This document shows positions 22,400-35,032 of a stretch of DNA of 64,000 nt, one piece after another (the stretch's first letter is position 1; every line of letters begins with the position of its first letter). Under the pieces are notes generated by a model. That model was given only the letters and a program-made list of their open reading frames with translations, was not told the origin of the DNA and searched no databases. Both the position numbers and the translations under genes were made by a program. Origin of the DNA: Sipunculus nudus (lineage: Eukaryota > Annelida > Sipuncula > Golfingiida > Sipunculidae); the NCBI GenBank assembly GCA_026874595.1, contig CM049317.1, positions 51,479,618 through 51,543,617 on the forward strand, in the 5' to 3' direction.

Positions 22400-23770
22400 C
22401 CTCATTTAGAGAATACTTCTCGCAGGAGTCTTGAAAGAACCTAGCCTTATTTAATTCGTCGCAGGAATCAACTGAGGATTTTGCCCCGCAAGCTATTCAG
22501 ACGGCACTTGGGCCTTTGTAGCATCAAACTCTATATTTTAGTCAACAAGGGAGTTGTGCCCCTTATTTACATGAAAAGAGCCTGGCTCTTGTGCTATGCT
22601 ATGAATAGATTTTGAAACAAACCCAGAAGGTTTGCTTTTTGGTTTATTCGCAAGTTTCCAGCAGTCAGATATTAGATGACTTTCCTTCTTGCAGTAATTA
22701 CAGATTTTCTTTGAAAATGACTGGTCTTTGTTGGACTAAGACACAGTGGACGTGGACTGAGATGTAGCAATGGACTTTGCTGTACTATCAGGACTACTAG
22801 TACTGGGTGACTGCGCTTTAAACTTCTTTTGACCATACTGATTTACATTCTTGTTTGTGAATGACTGGTTTGATTTGTTAGTAACGGACATTTTGTGTGT
22901 TAATGAATATATAATCATCAGCCAATTGAGCAGCAATGTCAAGTGCCTAAGGACTTTTCTCATAAAAAAAACTTAACATCTGCGTTAATGCAGCGCTTAA
23001 ATTCCTCAAGCAAAATCAACTGGCGCAAATTGTCATAATCTTTCATTACATTTTTAGAGCTACACCAGCGATCAAACAACTGCTCTTTTGTCCTAGCAAA
23101 TTCGACGTAGGTCTTTTCTTTACGCTTTTCCCAATTTCTGAATTTCTGGCGGTAGGCCTCCGGAACTAACTCATAACCTTTTAGGATTAACCGTTTACCA
23201 GGACATAGTCAGCAGCAGCTTCTACTGAAAGCTCTGTATAAATTTCTCTGGCCTTGCCAGTCAATACACTTTGTAACAGCATAGTCCAATTATCCCTAGG
23301 CCATTTTAAATTTTCAGCTACCTTCTCAAAGTGTAAGAAATATTTATCAACCTCTTTTTCTTGAAAAGGTGGGACAAGTCTTATGTGTTTAGCAACATCA
23401 AACCTGTGAGTTGGGGCAGCACGTAGACTATGTTCTAGTTTTAAGTCTTTCTAACTCCAGTCGTTTTAACTCAATTTCTTTTTCTTTTTCTAGTTTTTCT
23501 CTTTCTAACCTTTCTCGCATTTCTAACTTCTTTAATTCCAATTGCATAGCAAGGCTATAATTTTTTTTATGTTTCAAATTCAATCTCTTCAATTAAACGT
23601 TTGCTAACTAGATCTTGCATAATTTTGGCAATGATATCAGGCTTTCACAAAGTTTTTTTCACACTTAGCCCTAAGTGTTGTCCCAAACGCAACAACTGTT
23701 CTTTTGACAACTGCTCAAGTTGATCAGGGTCGGGATCGTCAACAAATGTCTCAGGTTTGAAATCTGCCAT
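22400..23770 (-). pseudogene. Gag: SCAN-like capsid and CCHC zinc knuckle
   Basis: ATG at 23768-23770 begins MADFKPETFVDDPDPDQL. An in-frame TGA lies at 23645-23647. Next come a charged coiled stretch (RLEREKLEKEKEIELKRL), a capsid part (HIRLVPPF, FLHFEKVAENLKWPRDNW, LLQSVLTGKAREIY) and a SCAN-like helix set (PEAYRQKFRNWEK, YVEFARTKEQLFDRWC, LRQLILLEEFKRCI), with a frameshift near 23190. The zinc knuckle is CNYCKKESHLISDC (C-x2-C-x4-H-x4-C) near 22690. The vertebrate SCAN domain has been traced to capsids of this type, consistent with a Gmr1-like element. Confidence 0.8.
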
Positions 23771-23792
23771 GTTAAGATGTCAAAACAATAAC

Positions 23793-23850
23793 AAACAAGG
23801 GACCCATGGGTCACGGCGCTCAGCTGAACGTGATTGGACTAAAATTGTTT
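23793..23850 (+). mobile_element. R1-type 5' terminus without a core
   Basis: AACAAGGGACCCATGGGTC then GGCGCTCAGCTGA matches the R1 5' end at 24852 and those at 39029 and 61813 (minus). No R1 core follows. It adjoins the gypsy gag start, so it may mark where that element lost its 5' LTR. Confidence 0.5.
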
Positions 23851-24850
23851 CTTCACTGAGATACTATATCGAGTCAATAAAGCTTATGAATATCATGGAC
23901 ATGTTGGGCTATTATAAAGGAATGTAATGTAATATGTGAGTAAATGATAAATGAAATTACCTGACTGATGGATTAATAGAGTCAAATATAGTGGTTTATT
24001 TTTTATTTATTTAGGAGGGGTTGAAAATTTGAGCAAATATGAATGCAATGACAGCAGTAATAAGCAGTAGTAGAATGATGATAAGGCTATTTGTTGAAGG
24101 ATCTAAAGTGTATGGTAGTCTGCAAGCTTTCAATTTGACAGATATGATGTTATGATTAACTATGCTGATGAAGTGATTTATGAATTTGTGACTGTATGAC
24201 ACAATATCTCTTTAGTCTTGACAAGGTACATTATTGTGATGCCCACTATGTCTACATATTACACAATATTGACATTACTTCTGGCATGTACATAGGTACC
24301 TATGGACGAATAGTTATACAAAATATTAAAGTATGAATATATCTGATTCATCTTGTTCTTGCTTACTGAGGCTGACTTTGGGATAGGGTTCGGAGAAGGG
24401 AAAAGTAAGGGCAGCACGAAGGTGGATGTAGAAATATTCTATTGTAATGTTTTTCATTTATATAAGAATATGAAAAGCTAAGAGGAAAGGGGCCCTCCTA
24501 CTTGGTTATAGTAGAGTTCTAAATATATGATTGCAAACTAATACTCTGACAAGACTATCATGAAGAAAAACAGGAAAAGTTTTGAGATACTGTGATGCAT
24601 ATGAAAATTTACAGATGGACAGGCAAGTGGACAGAATGGACTAATACCTTTATTTCACTTTCAAGGGAATAATGCATTTAAGTTTATATATAATCCTATT
24701 TTTTTTAAGCATATCCACTTTTTTCATTAAGAAGTTTTTATCTGAATCATTTTTTTATTTACAGGTTTTATAAATGTTTAATAAAAAAACCTGAAAATAT
24801 ATGTTAAAATATTAGAATTGTTGCAAAAGTTGCAATCATTATATATACAG
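23850..24850. other. AT-rich spacer, no gene recognised
   Basis: No exon, core repeat or TIR is visible. It could be the unique interior of the element whose 5' end is at 23793. Confidence 0.4.
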
Positions 24851-27800
24851 AGTAAACAAGTGACCCAGGGGTCATGACGCTCAGCTGACCAGGAAGACAT
24901 TGACAAAAGTAATTTTATCATCTGAATGTCAAATTTGAATGAAATACTTTTTCCAAACTTGACCTTTGGTATAAAATCATCCAATTTTCATTGGGGTACT
25001 ATGGAGCTCTGTAGCATGAAGGAAATGGGTAACAGACACCTATTTTCAAGGTTTACAAGATGACTTTTCAGGGGTCTCCCAGCATGTCAAAAAATAAAAT
25101 TCTAGGTCCAGTTATTATGATTTGTGCCCTGTTAACAAATCCAAATGTTTATTCTGGGGGGTATTTCAAAGCCGCATAGGATGAAGGATATGGGTAACAG
25201 AGATGTAATTTCAGGTGCACAAGGAGACTGTTCAGGGGCCTCCCAGCATATCAAGAAAGGAGATTCTAGGTCAAGTCGTTATAATTTGTGCTCTGTTAAC
25301 AGATGACCAAATCTTTATTCTGGGGAGTACTTCGGAGCCCCAGAGAATGAAGGATATGGGTAACAGGGACCTAATTCCGGGTTTCCATGTAGACCTTTTA
25401 TGGGCTTCCCTGGAGGTGAGGACAGAAGATAATAGGTCCAGTCATTATGATTTGTGCCCTGTTAATATATGACCAAATCTTTATTCTGGGGGGTACTTCA
25501 GAGCCCCATAGCTCACAGAATATGGGTAACAGGGACCTTATTTCGGGTTTCCATGTAGACCTTTTATGGGCTTCCCTGGAGGTGAGGACAGAAGATTCTA
25601 GGTCCAGTCATTATGATTTGTGCCCTGTTTACAGATGACCAAATGTTTAAAGATCACAAAAGTAGAGAAAAAAAATCGAAAAAAAATTTTAAAAAATATA
25701 GGTGGCACCACCAATCTGCAGAAATTGATGAAACACTCCATGATCAATATCCATGCAAAGAATCATGGTGATTAATGCATTAGTTGTTCAGATACTGGAG
25801 CTTTTGTATTAAATTTTGCATTATTCTGGGGGGTACTTCAGAACCCCATAGCTCAAAGAATATAGGTCACAGTGACCTAATTTCAGGTTTACAAGGAGAA
25901 TTTCCATAGACCTCCCAGGATTTAAAGTAATAAGATTCCCGGTCTAGCGGTTACGATTTGTGCCCTGTTAACAGACAGACGCCTGGATGGCCGGACGGAC
26001 GACGGACAAAAGGTGATCACTAAAGCTCAGATGACTTTCAGTCAGCTGAGCTAAAAATTGAAAAAAATACAGGTGGCGCCACCAGAATGCAGAAACTGAT
26101 GAAACATTTCATGATCAATATCCATGCAAATAATCATGGTGATCAATATGATAATTGTCCAGATACTTGAGCTTTTGTATCAAATTTTCCTGGGGAATAC
26201 TTCGGAGCCCCATAGCTCAGAGGTTATGGGTAACAGAGACCTAATTTCAAGTTTTTAAGGAGACTTTTCATGGGCCTCTCAGCATGTCAAGAGAGAAGAT
26301 TGTAGGTCCAGTTGTTACGATTTGTGCCATGTTAACAGATGACCGCATCTTATGAGGTCTCAAAAAAAGAGAAAAAAATTCGTAAAAATAAAAAAAATAC
26401 AGGTGGCGCCACCGTACTGCAGAAACTGATGACACATTCCATGATCAATATCCATGCAAAGAATCATGGTGATCACTGCAATAGTTGTTTAGATACTTGA
26501 GCTTTTGTATCAAATTGTCCATTATTCTGAGGGATACTTCAGATGACTTACAGTCAGCTGAGCTAAAAACACTTAATGGTCAATATCCATGCAAAGAATC
26601 ATGATGATCTCCGTATTAGTTGTTCAGATACTTCAGCTTTTGTATCAAATTGTCCATTATTCTAAGGGATACTTCAGAGTCCTATAGCTTGAAGGATATG
26701 GGTAACAGAGAACTAATTTCAAGTTTCCACAGGCACTCTTCATGGGCCTCCTTGCATGACAAGAATGAAGTTTCTAGGTCCAGTTGTTGCAATTTGTACC
26801 CTCTTGATAGATAACCACATCTTCAAAGGTCTCGAAAAAAGAGAAAAAAAATTCGTAAAAATTTGAAAAAAATAGAGGTGGCGCACCCTCTCTGCAGAAA
26901 CTGATGGAACAGCTCATCATCAATATGTATGCCAAAAATCATGACCATCAGTGTTGTAGTTATTGAGATACTGCACTTTTTGTATCAAATTTTCCATTAT
27001 TCTGGGGGGTATTTTGGAGCCATACAGCCTAAAGAATATGGGTAACAGAGACCTAATTTCAGGTTTCCATGGAGAATTTTCATGGGTCTCCCTGTGTGTC
27101 AAGAATGAAGATTCTAGGTCCAGTCGTTACGATTTGTGCCATGCTAACAGATGTTCACATTTTTAAAGGTCTCAAAAAAAAGAGAAAACAATTCGTAAAA
27201 AATAATAAAAAAAAAAAAAAAGGGGTGGCGCACCCAGGCTGCAGAAACTGATGACACACTCCATGATCAAAATCCATGCAAACAATTATGGTGATCCCTG
27301 CATTCGTTGTTCAGATACTTCAGCTTTTATATCAAATTTTCCATTAATCTGAGCTGTACTTTGGAGTGCCACAGCTTAAAGGATATGGGTAACAGAGACC
27401 TAATTTCATATTTCCATGGAGACTTTTCATGGGTCTCCCTGTGTGTCAAGAATGAAGATTCTAGGTCCAGTTGTTACTATTTGTGCCATGCTAACAGATG
27501 ACAGCATCCTTAAAGGTCTCAAAAATAGAGGAAAAAATCGTAAAAAATTGAACGATACAGGTGGCGCCACCAGTCTGCAGGAACAGATGACACATCTCAT
27601 GATCAATAGTTATGCCACAAATCATGACCATCATTCAAGTAGTTAATGAGATACTGAAGTTTTTGTATGAAATTTTTTACTTTTCTTGGGGGTACTTTGG
27701 GGCTCCATAGCTCGAAGAATATGGGTAACAGAGACCTAATTTCTGATTTCCATAGAGACTTTTCATAGGTCTCTCAGTGTGTCAAGAATGAAGATTCTAG

Positions 27801-28385
27801 GTCCAGTCTTTACGATTTGTGCCTTGTTAACAGATGTTTACATTTTGAAAGGTCTCAAAAATAGAGAAAAAAATTCGTAAAAAATTGAACGATACAGGTG
27901 GCGCCACCAGTCTGCAGGAAGTGATGGAACATCTCATGATCAATATGTATGACAAAAATCATGACCATCAGTCAAGTATTTAATGAGATATTGAAGTTTT
28001 TGTATGAAATTTTGGACTTTTCTGGGGGGTACTTTGGGGCCCCATAGCTGGAAGGATATGGGTAACAGAGACCTAATTTCTGGTTTCCATGGACACTTTT
28101 CATAGGTCTCTCAGTGTGTCGAGAATGAAGATTCTAAGTCCAGTCATTACAATTTGTGCCTTGTTAACAGATGTTCACATTTTTAAAGGTCTCAAAAATA
28201 GAGAAAAAAATTCGTAAAAAATCGAAAATACAGGTGGCGCCACCAGTCTTCAGGAACTGATGGAACCTCTCATGATCAATATGTATGCAAAAAATCATGA
28301 CCATCAGTCAAGTAGTTAATGAGATATTGAAGTTTTTGTATGAAATTTTGGACTTTTCTGGGGGGTACTTTGGGGCCCCATAGCT
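24850..28385 (+). mobile_element. R1 element: large tandem-core array, left part
   Basis: The 5' end at 24852 reads AAACAAGTGACCCAGGGGTC then GACGCTCAGCTGA. There are about four units of roughly 165 bp (24985-25640), then composite units of about 335-345 bp to 28385. The marker ATCCATGCAAAGAATCATGG or a variant lies at about 26121, 26451, 26587, 26930, 27274, 27607, 27945 and 28279. Complete R1 3' ends with the hairpin sit inside at 26014-26053 and 26535-26562. The array breaks at CCCCATAGCT (28376-28385) and resumes at 34440. Confidence 0.75.
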
Positions 28386-29589
28386 AGTCTTTTACACAGA
28401 CACACGGTGGCGCTCCGCAACCCCCAGTGGGTCTGTAAACGGAGACCATTTTGGGCCTGGGATTCCGCCCGTATCTATTCAGATGAGTTCAAGCGGCGCA
28501 TGCGTGGTTCGCGATTCCGTTCAGGTACCGCTGCAAGCGAGTCACGCATTTTCTCTGTCAAAAGTCACTTACATTAGGAAAACTGACGCTGTGTCATTGA
28601 CCTACGGCATATACCCAGGTTATTGCAGCTTCTGATTATCAATCATAAGTGTACCACATGTGCATTCATAATTATATACTGTATTAAACGTTGCTCTTTC
28701 TGATATCGCTCAAGTCCATGTGACACATGATGTGTGTAAAGTTTTGCCTGTATGCTTCGTGTGCCAGACTGTTATCAATTAATAATTAAAATGTCGAAGT
28801 ACGACCAAGTTTTGATTTTTAACAATTAAACTATTTAAAAGGTACTATATGTTCAGAAGGGGCAGTATTATACCTGTACTGCCTAAGTTTTTCTTCCCAG
28901 AAAATTTTCTCAGTGCCACGCCCCCTTTTCTTTGGTTTGTGTGTGTGTGTGGGGGGGGGCAAATGTTTTTTTCACAATGTAGGCAATGTGATAAAAATGC
29001 CAAAATTTTGAGCCGAATGAACATCATTATGTGATAGTTTGATACAACAAAATATTTATAAATGATTGTCATTTTGTTTTATTTTTTTTATTGTTTTGCC
29101 CTGGATTAAATTTTTATGTTTTTAAACAACAAATTATTATTGTGACATGTGTAACTCCCTTATTACCTTAAATGTTTAAAGACTGCTGATTCATTAAAAC
29201 AACACATTAACCGAAAATATAAAAGATAATGCAGTTCAATCATTGGTAGTATATATTTCACCTTTTGATATAAAGATACATGCAATCAACAATAATTAGT
29301 ATGACCTAATATATGAAAAATTGTGTTCAACAAATATCATGCTTTTATTAAAAAAAGACATATTAAATCAGAGAAAACCCTGTCATGTTTAAGTCATGCT
29401 GGGTTCATAAATAAACTTTCCCAGATTTATTTCATTGTTTTATCATTTTTAGTATTTCATGAATACATTCTATTATTATCCCTATTTTTAACAATACATG
29501 ATAATCGTACAATATAACCATATCATATTTATTTTATGTAATGCACATGAACTTTAATATCATCTGACTGAGTTTTAATAAATTTACTG

Positions 29590-30408
29590 GCAGTGTTGTA
29601 CAATTTCAGTCTTGACTTGGACTCCAGTTCAGACTCGAGTTCACTTTTTTAGGACTCAAACTTGGACGCGAAGGTCCTGAACTTGGACTTGTACTTAGAC
29701 TCTCAGGTTTAATTATTTAAGAATTCAAGAAATCAGTCAGAGTCCATCACAAGCAGAAGCAGATTGAGGGGGTCCAGAGGTCAGGACCCCCCCCCCCCCC
29801 CCCTCCTTTTTTTCATACGCCGCAACCTTTTTTAAGGGTTTCAGACAACATTTGTGGCCTGGATCCCCTATTTTACCTGCCCTTGGGACCTTATTTTAAG
29901 GGTTTTCATTAGTCATCCTAGCTGGGTTGGACTCCCCTTTTCTAAATCCTGGGTCCACCCCTTTTGAGTCCAATAAAAAAGAAAACTCTGTCACATATTA
30001 TGTTAAGATTGTGCAATGGGTTATCTACTAATTGAATATTAAACAAAAATAAGACAAAACATATCAAGTTTTAGCTCTGTATCAGAAGTTAAATGTAATT
30101 AAAATTCAAATAAATCGCACTTGAAAATTAATAAAATTTGCATGATTATATCAAATATCCTTTTCAAAGATCTTTTAATAAGAAAATTTGTGTCAAATTT
30201 GGACTCATGTTCCAAATGACTCGGGCTCGAAGAAGTTGGACTTGGACTCGTGTTCCAAATGACTTGGACATGAAGAAGGTGTACTTGGACTTGAACCTGA
30301 AGGACTCAGATTAGACTTGAACCTTAAGGACTCAGATTTGGACTTGGACTTGAGTGACCTGGACTCTTGCACTTGGACTTGGATGGTGTGGACTTGACTA
30401 CATCACTG
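29590..30408. mobile_element. Putative TIR element with TTGGACTTGGACT subterminal repeats
   Basis: The left end CAGTGTTGTA and the right end (inverted) CAGTGATGTA are similar. Subterminal arrays of ACTTGGACTTGG-type sequence occur inside both ends. No clear target duplication. A second element is nested at 29748-29968. Confidence 0.4.
29748..29968. mobile_element. Small poly(C)-bearing MITE, nested copy
   Basis: It begins AGCAGAAGCAGATTG, contains C16 and ends AATCCTGGGTCCACCCCTTTT. The same layout recurs at 52082-52296 and in part at 21860-22000. Confidence 0.5.
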
Positions 30409-32772
30409 AACCATGAACCTTCATGGTAGGAAATGCAAATCATCTGCCTTTAGAGATCAACTTTTTATTATATATCAATAAATACAGAAATACACAAGAC
30501 TGAAGCACTCAGATAAAAGGCTACAGCCTGGCATGTGTCAGCTTATCTACTTATTACTTTTTATCAGGTGCCTGATTTGAAAAAAAAAACTGATGTTCTT
30601 ATGGTTAACCACAACAATGAGTGAAATATAGTGTAAAGTTAAATAGACCTGGTATGGACTCTTTGTTTTTAGGCAAATCTGGTCTTTATTATTGGTATCC
30701 CCCTTGTCTATTCCTATATTTAAATTAGTATTTTTGTTGGACCTTGTGGACTTGCATAAGTATATATTTTACCATAGAAGAAGATCTGTGCTTGTATCCA
30801 TGTTTTATTAAGGATTTGTTATATGTATTAACATTATTTAGATATCAAAATAGTTCTTCCCATGACATTGAATAGAATGATCATATGTCTATGTGTCTGC
30901 ATAGTATTTGACCACTGTCTTGTTCAAACTGTGCAATCATATACATGTAATTGGTACAATGTAAATGCTGTCCTTAAACAATTTTCTCCTTCATGTAACA
31001 GTGATCTTAATTTTTTTTACTGCAAAACTACAGGACTTTTCATTTCCACATGTTGCGGGTTAAGTTGCAATTGGATTTTTTTTCACATGAAATCCACATT
31101 GAAAATTTATTAGTGTGCAAATCAAGGTTTATAGGTTTGTGCTTTTAACTTTCACCTCCAAAAATGCAAGTAATTTATTAATGCAGCAGAGCTATACCTT
31201 AACATATGTATCACATAGACTAACACATAGCAAGTATTCACTTTTTTTTCATTACCGTGGGCTCTTTCACCGGGGTATACAATAAGGGAAAAGAACTGGG
31301 GGGGGGGGGGGGGGGGGGCTACAGTAACCGTCTCTTTTCTAAGAGGCTTCCCGAAGACTGGCAGTAGTATACTCAGCTGGGCACACTAAAATCATACATT
31401 TGAGACCTTTCTAACATTTTGTTGAATTAAAACTTTAAATACTTTGTTGTTGTATTTTTATTCTGGGTAAAATCCTACAATGTCACATTTGATTTCGATT
31501 AGAGATGGTCCAATAAAATTCCATTGATGTGTCTGATCATGAAGGCAAGGCTACAGATATGCCAACAATGCCATGTTACATACTCAGAGGAAACCATTTC
31601 AACAATTTTTTTCAAAAAAAAAAACAGGTTTTAAAAACTATGGTTCCTTAAGAACAGCTGTAAATTCTTCTCAGAGAAATTCTTGTAAGTTGTTTTAATG
31701 CTGACAGGGAATATGATACAGGTCAAGGTTGGAAAAAATAAAGTCTGTGCTGATATACAACTGATTTTGTATTATACTTGTATAGTGGTCATATCAATTT
31801 GATAAAATTAAAACTACAGATTATATGTCAGATTCAGACCAGCTCACTCAGTATGTGCTGTACAAATCATATAAGTATATAACATGTTTGCAAACTTATA
31901 CCAAAGCCAAAAATATAGTGACTGATGAAATGAATTTATTTTGTCATGGACATAAGGGTGCTTCTTCAGTATCTTTCTGGAACTAAAACTTTACATTTTA
32001 GAACAGCACCAGTCTCCAAAATTACTAGTAGTACAACAGCATGTTCTTTATTTACAGCTGAACATATAGTGATCAGCTATTGAGATGTACCCTGCTATAT
32101 ATAGGAGCATGTCAGTAGCAAAAAAAAATCCCAGTTTAGGTTAAATAGGTTTTACCAAGTTATTCTTCAGAATTGGTTTTACCACTAATTTCTGTTATTC
32201 AGAGTGATGTGCTTTGTACATGCAACCCAACATGAGTTACAGTGCAAGTAGCGAATGGGTGTAAATAGCTTCTTTTAGACAGGGATGATGTGGTCAGAGC
32301 CACTTGGCTTAGCTACCTATGTTCTCAAAATGTGTGCTTAACTTTTTTTGACCAATTCAAAAGAAGCTATTCTTTAAAAAATATATTCAAATATACTGGG
32401 CAAAAACCTGGGGTATATATTGGGTAAAACCTAGAAAAAATACTTTTAACCCAGGTTTTATCCACTGGATTGGGTAAATAGGTTTTACCTAGGTCAAATG
32501 GCAACCCTGAATATACTACTGTTTATTGCCCTCACATAAAATATGTGTCAGGTGACTTTCCTTTTCAAACAATAATCTCCACTACACCATTTATATGTAT
32601 ATTTTATGTCCTTAGGTATCACCTAGAGATCAAAACTATCAAAACGACATGGATATTACTGTAAATGCAATAAATTAAATTAAGTAAGCCCTTCAGTGCT
32701 GGTTGACTGGCTTTGATTCAGTAAATTATTTGATGCACTATTACATGCAGCCCAAAATACATACTGATAGTC

Positions 32773-32783
<11 letters not shown>

Positions 32784-32823
<40 letters not shown>
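32784..32823. repeat. (GT)n-(GA)n microsatellite
   Basis: About 11 GT units followed by about 9 GA units. Confidence 0.95.
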
Positions 32824-32824
<1 letters not shown>

Positions 32825-33787
32825 ACATGTGCACAAATGTTCAAGGAAGCAATGAAAGAAACTGACACTAGGTTGAACCTGATCTTTAATACTGAACATA
32901 TATCATAAACATTACCAGTATATTGCATTTTCTACCAAGAAACATATATGACCAAAAATAATAAACAGAAATGATGCAACAGTGAATGCAGTTTTATCAA
33001 GCACATGCTAATAAATCTTTAGCATTATAGCATTTAACCAATGACATTATTGCCTATAGAAGTTAAACTGCACTGCAACATTCTTTATCTGAGCACACCT
33101 CTATATCCAACTGGAGATGATCAAATACATGCACCCTAGTAATACACAGGGTAGCTGGTATTATTTTAAAAAGATGTAACTGAACTGCGAGCATTAATGC
33201 CATATCTTTTCACATTAAAATTTAAGACAGATGATCCTCTTAAGATATCTTTGACTCACACTTTGGGTCTTCAGACTTGTCCCCAAGTTAAAATGTTATT
33301 CATATTGGACCAGTTACATCTGTTTGACTTTTTAACCACTGAAAATCCAATTTAGCCTTGAACAAATGTCTCTCCTTCATAAAACACTGTTGGACAAAAC
33401 TCAAAATATTTTTATTTGCTGCAACAAAGTTGCATCATTTGTCTTCTAATCTAACATGTCTGTATTTTCTTTTCTAATGTTTTTGATTTTAGTACCTTAA
33501 TTTTATTCAAGTATATTTATTTATTAAACGCCTTTTTCCATTGATAAATCAGAAATACTGCACATATTTATATGACAAATATATTTTTAGTTTTTGAATT
33601 ATTTGTTATAAGGTTATGGCATGATACTTGGAATGTATATTACACAATGTATGAAATATGAGGTTAAAATATATGAATCTTTGTGCCAAGTGTCATTAAA
33701 CACCAGGTCATATAAAGAAATTATACATTCATCCTGTTACACGAGTGACAGAATATATACTAGTATACATACATACATACCTATTCT

Positions 33788-33823
<36 letters not shown>

Positions 33824-34329
33824 TGGATCTAAGGCCCAGTAAAGTAACACCCGGTGAATATATTTATAAAGAACTTGACACTATAAAATATATATACAGG
33901 CATTATAAAAAAGAATTATGATTGATATCTAAAATGATTTTTGAAAAAAATATGATAAATATTGTTCTTTCTAAGTGATTCGTTTTGTCTAGGGCTAATG
34001 TTGTCCCACACATTTTGACAAACCTCAGGCAATGGGTAGTTTGTCAGAAAAAAAACACTTCACGACTTACCCTGACGACAAGCCTATAGTTAAGGCTTTA
34101 GGAGCACACCGACATTCTGTTTAGCCTTAGGTTTGACATATATGCATATCCCACTTCGTGTCCTTTACCCATATAGATGACATTTTGCTTCCGTAATAAT
34201 TAGCAGTTGTCTTTACAATGTGTGTCTATTGTTCCTTCATCATGGACCCCGATGTTTAAAAAGATCCCTTTGAAGTACTCGTCAGCTGACAACCAGCACC
34301 ATGTGCGCGTGTTTATTGACAGAGCCACG

Positions 34330-34390
34330 CAGGGGCTTTCCCGGGATTGGCCAATGAGAAAATTCCGTAAACCTGGCCAATCAGCGAATG
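34330..34390. promoter_or_regulatory. Cluster of CCAAT boxes at the end of the 6-kb insert
   Basis: GGGATTGGCCAATGAG and GGCCAATCAGCG place three CCAAT motifs (both strands) within 45 bases of CG-rich sequence. The opposite end of the insert has an NRF1-like GCGCATGCG near 28497. These resemble vertebrate or invertebrate CpG-type promoters; no transcript is evident. Confidence 0.3.
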
Positions 34391-34439
34391 CCTTTCATTC
34401 CCTATCCACAGGCTCAATCGGAGCCTGTAGCAGAGGCTA

Positions 34440-34655
34440 CCCCATAGCTCGAAGGATATGGGTAACAGAGACCTAATTTCTGGTTTCCATGGAGATTTTT
34501 CATGGACCTCTCTGGATGTAAAGTAAGAAGATTCCAGTTCAAGCGGTTACGATTTGTGCCCTGTTAACGGACAGACGCCCGGACGGCCGGACGGACGACG
34601 GACAAAAGGTGATCCCTATAGCTCAGATGACTTTCAGTCAGCTAAGCTAAAAACC
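34440..34655 (+). mobile_element. R1 element: right part with 3' terminus
   Basis: It restarts at CCCCATAGCT, runs through the second half of a core unit, then GACGGCCGG/ACGGACGACGG-type repeats and the 3' hairpin (CTCAGATGACTTTCAGTCAG, slightly imperfect) ending in GCTAAAAA. It completes the array that stops at 28385. Confidence 0.75.
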
Positions 34656-34796
34656 ACTGAGATAAATCCTGTAAAAAATGAACTGTAAACAATATGTAAT
34701 CTTGTAAACAGTGTATGATAAAACAATGTGTCCAGGTCAAGGCCTAATAAATTTGAAAACTGTTAAGCATCCCGACGAGAGTCCGGAACTTTTTGT

Positions 34797-35030
34797 TACG
34801 GAACCTAATATAAACAGATCACGTATGCGTGAATATAACATCCCTAATATCAGATAAGCAACAAATTCGGATAAATTAATAAGTATAAATATAATTAACA
34901 CAAACACACACACACAGAGTGAGAGAGAGAGTGAGTGAGAGAGAGAGAGAGAGTGTGTGCGTTACGGAACCTAATATAAACAGATGACGTATGCGTGATG
35001 AACACAAATTCTGTAACGGAAATAAAAAAA
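34797..35030 (+). repeat. Direct repeat copy next to the right inverted-repeat arm
   Basis: CAGATAAGCAACAAATTCGG, the CA/GA run, GTTACGGAACCTAATATAAA and ACACAAATTCTGTAACGG recur in the same orientation at 37233-37400. The phrase GTTACGGAACCTAATATAAA also occurs just upstream at 34796. So the right arm (35.2-37.3 kb) is flanked by direct repeats. Confidence 0.7.
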
Positions 35031-35032
35031 AA

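Larger units (their letters stand above)
14880..23770 (-). mobile_element. Ty3/gypsy-type LTR retrotransposon, decayed, 5'-truncated
   Basis: The order on the minus strand is gag (23770-22400), aspartic protease (18534-17900), integrase zinc finger and core (17640-17080), reverse transcriptase (17070-16100), RNase H (about 16000-15599), polypurine tract (15477-15467) and 3' LTR (15466 to about 14885). Integrase upstream of RT is the Ty1/copia order, yet the RT is gypsy-like. That combination is known for Gmr1-like elements. The element is inactive: gag has in-frame stops, pol several frameshifts, integrase lacks its C-terminal part, the 5' LTR is absent, and a 3.86-kb insertion at 18533-22388 separates gag from protease. 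Confidence 0.85.
28386..34439. mobile_element. 6.05-kb insertion within the R1 array, no recognised coding region
   Basis: The insert lies between two copies of CCCCATAGCT in otherwise continuous R1 core sequence. Its left end has an inverted repeat (TTTACACAGAC/GTCTGTAAAC, 28391-28436). Its right end has an 8-bp stem hairpin (ACAGGCTC-AATCG-GAGCCTGT) ending 11 bases before the junction. Both outer 150 bases are CG-rich; the interior is AT-rich with nested elements. No transposase, RT or helicase frame is recognised. It may be a large non-autonomous transposon, or captured host DNA. Confidence 0.5.

Noticed and set aside
24985-28300. Repeated 60-85-residue frames with GNRDLISGFHG-type sequence as a protein family
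   Set aside because: They arise from the R1 core repeats, are disrupted at random, and read differently from unit to unit.
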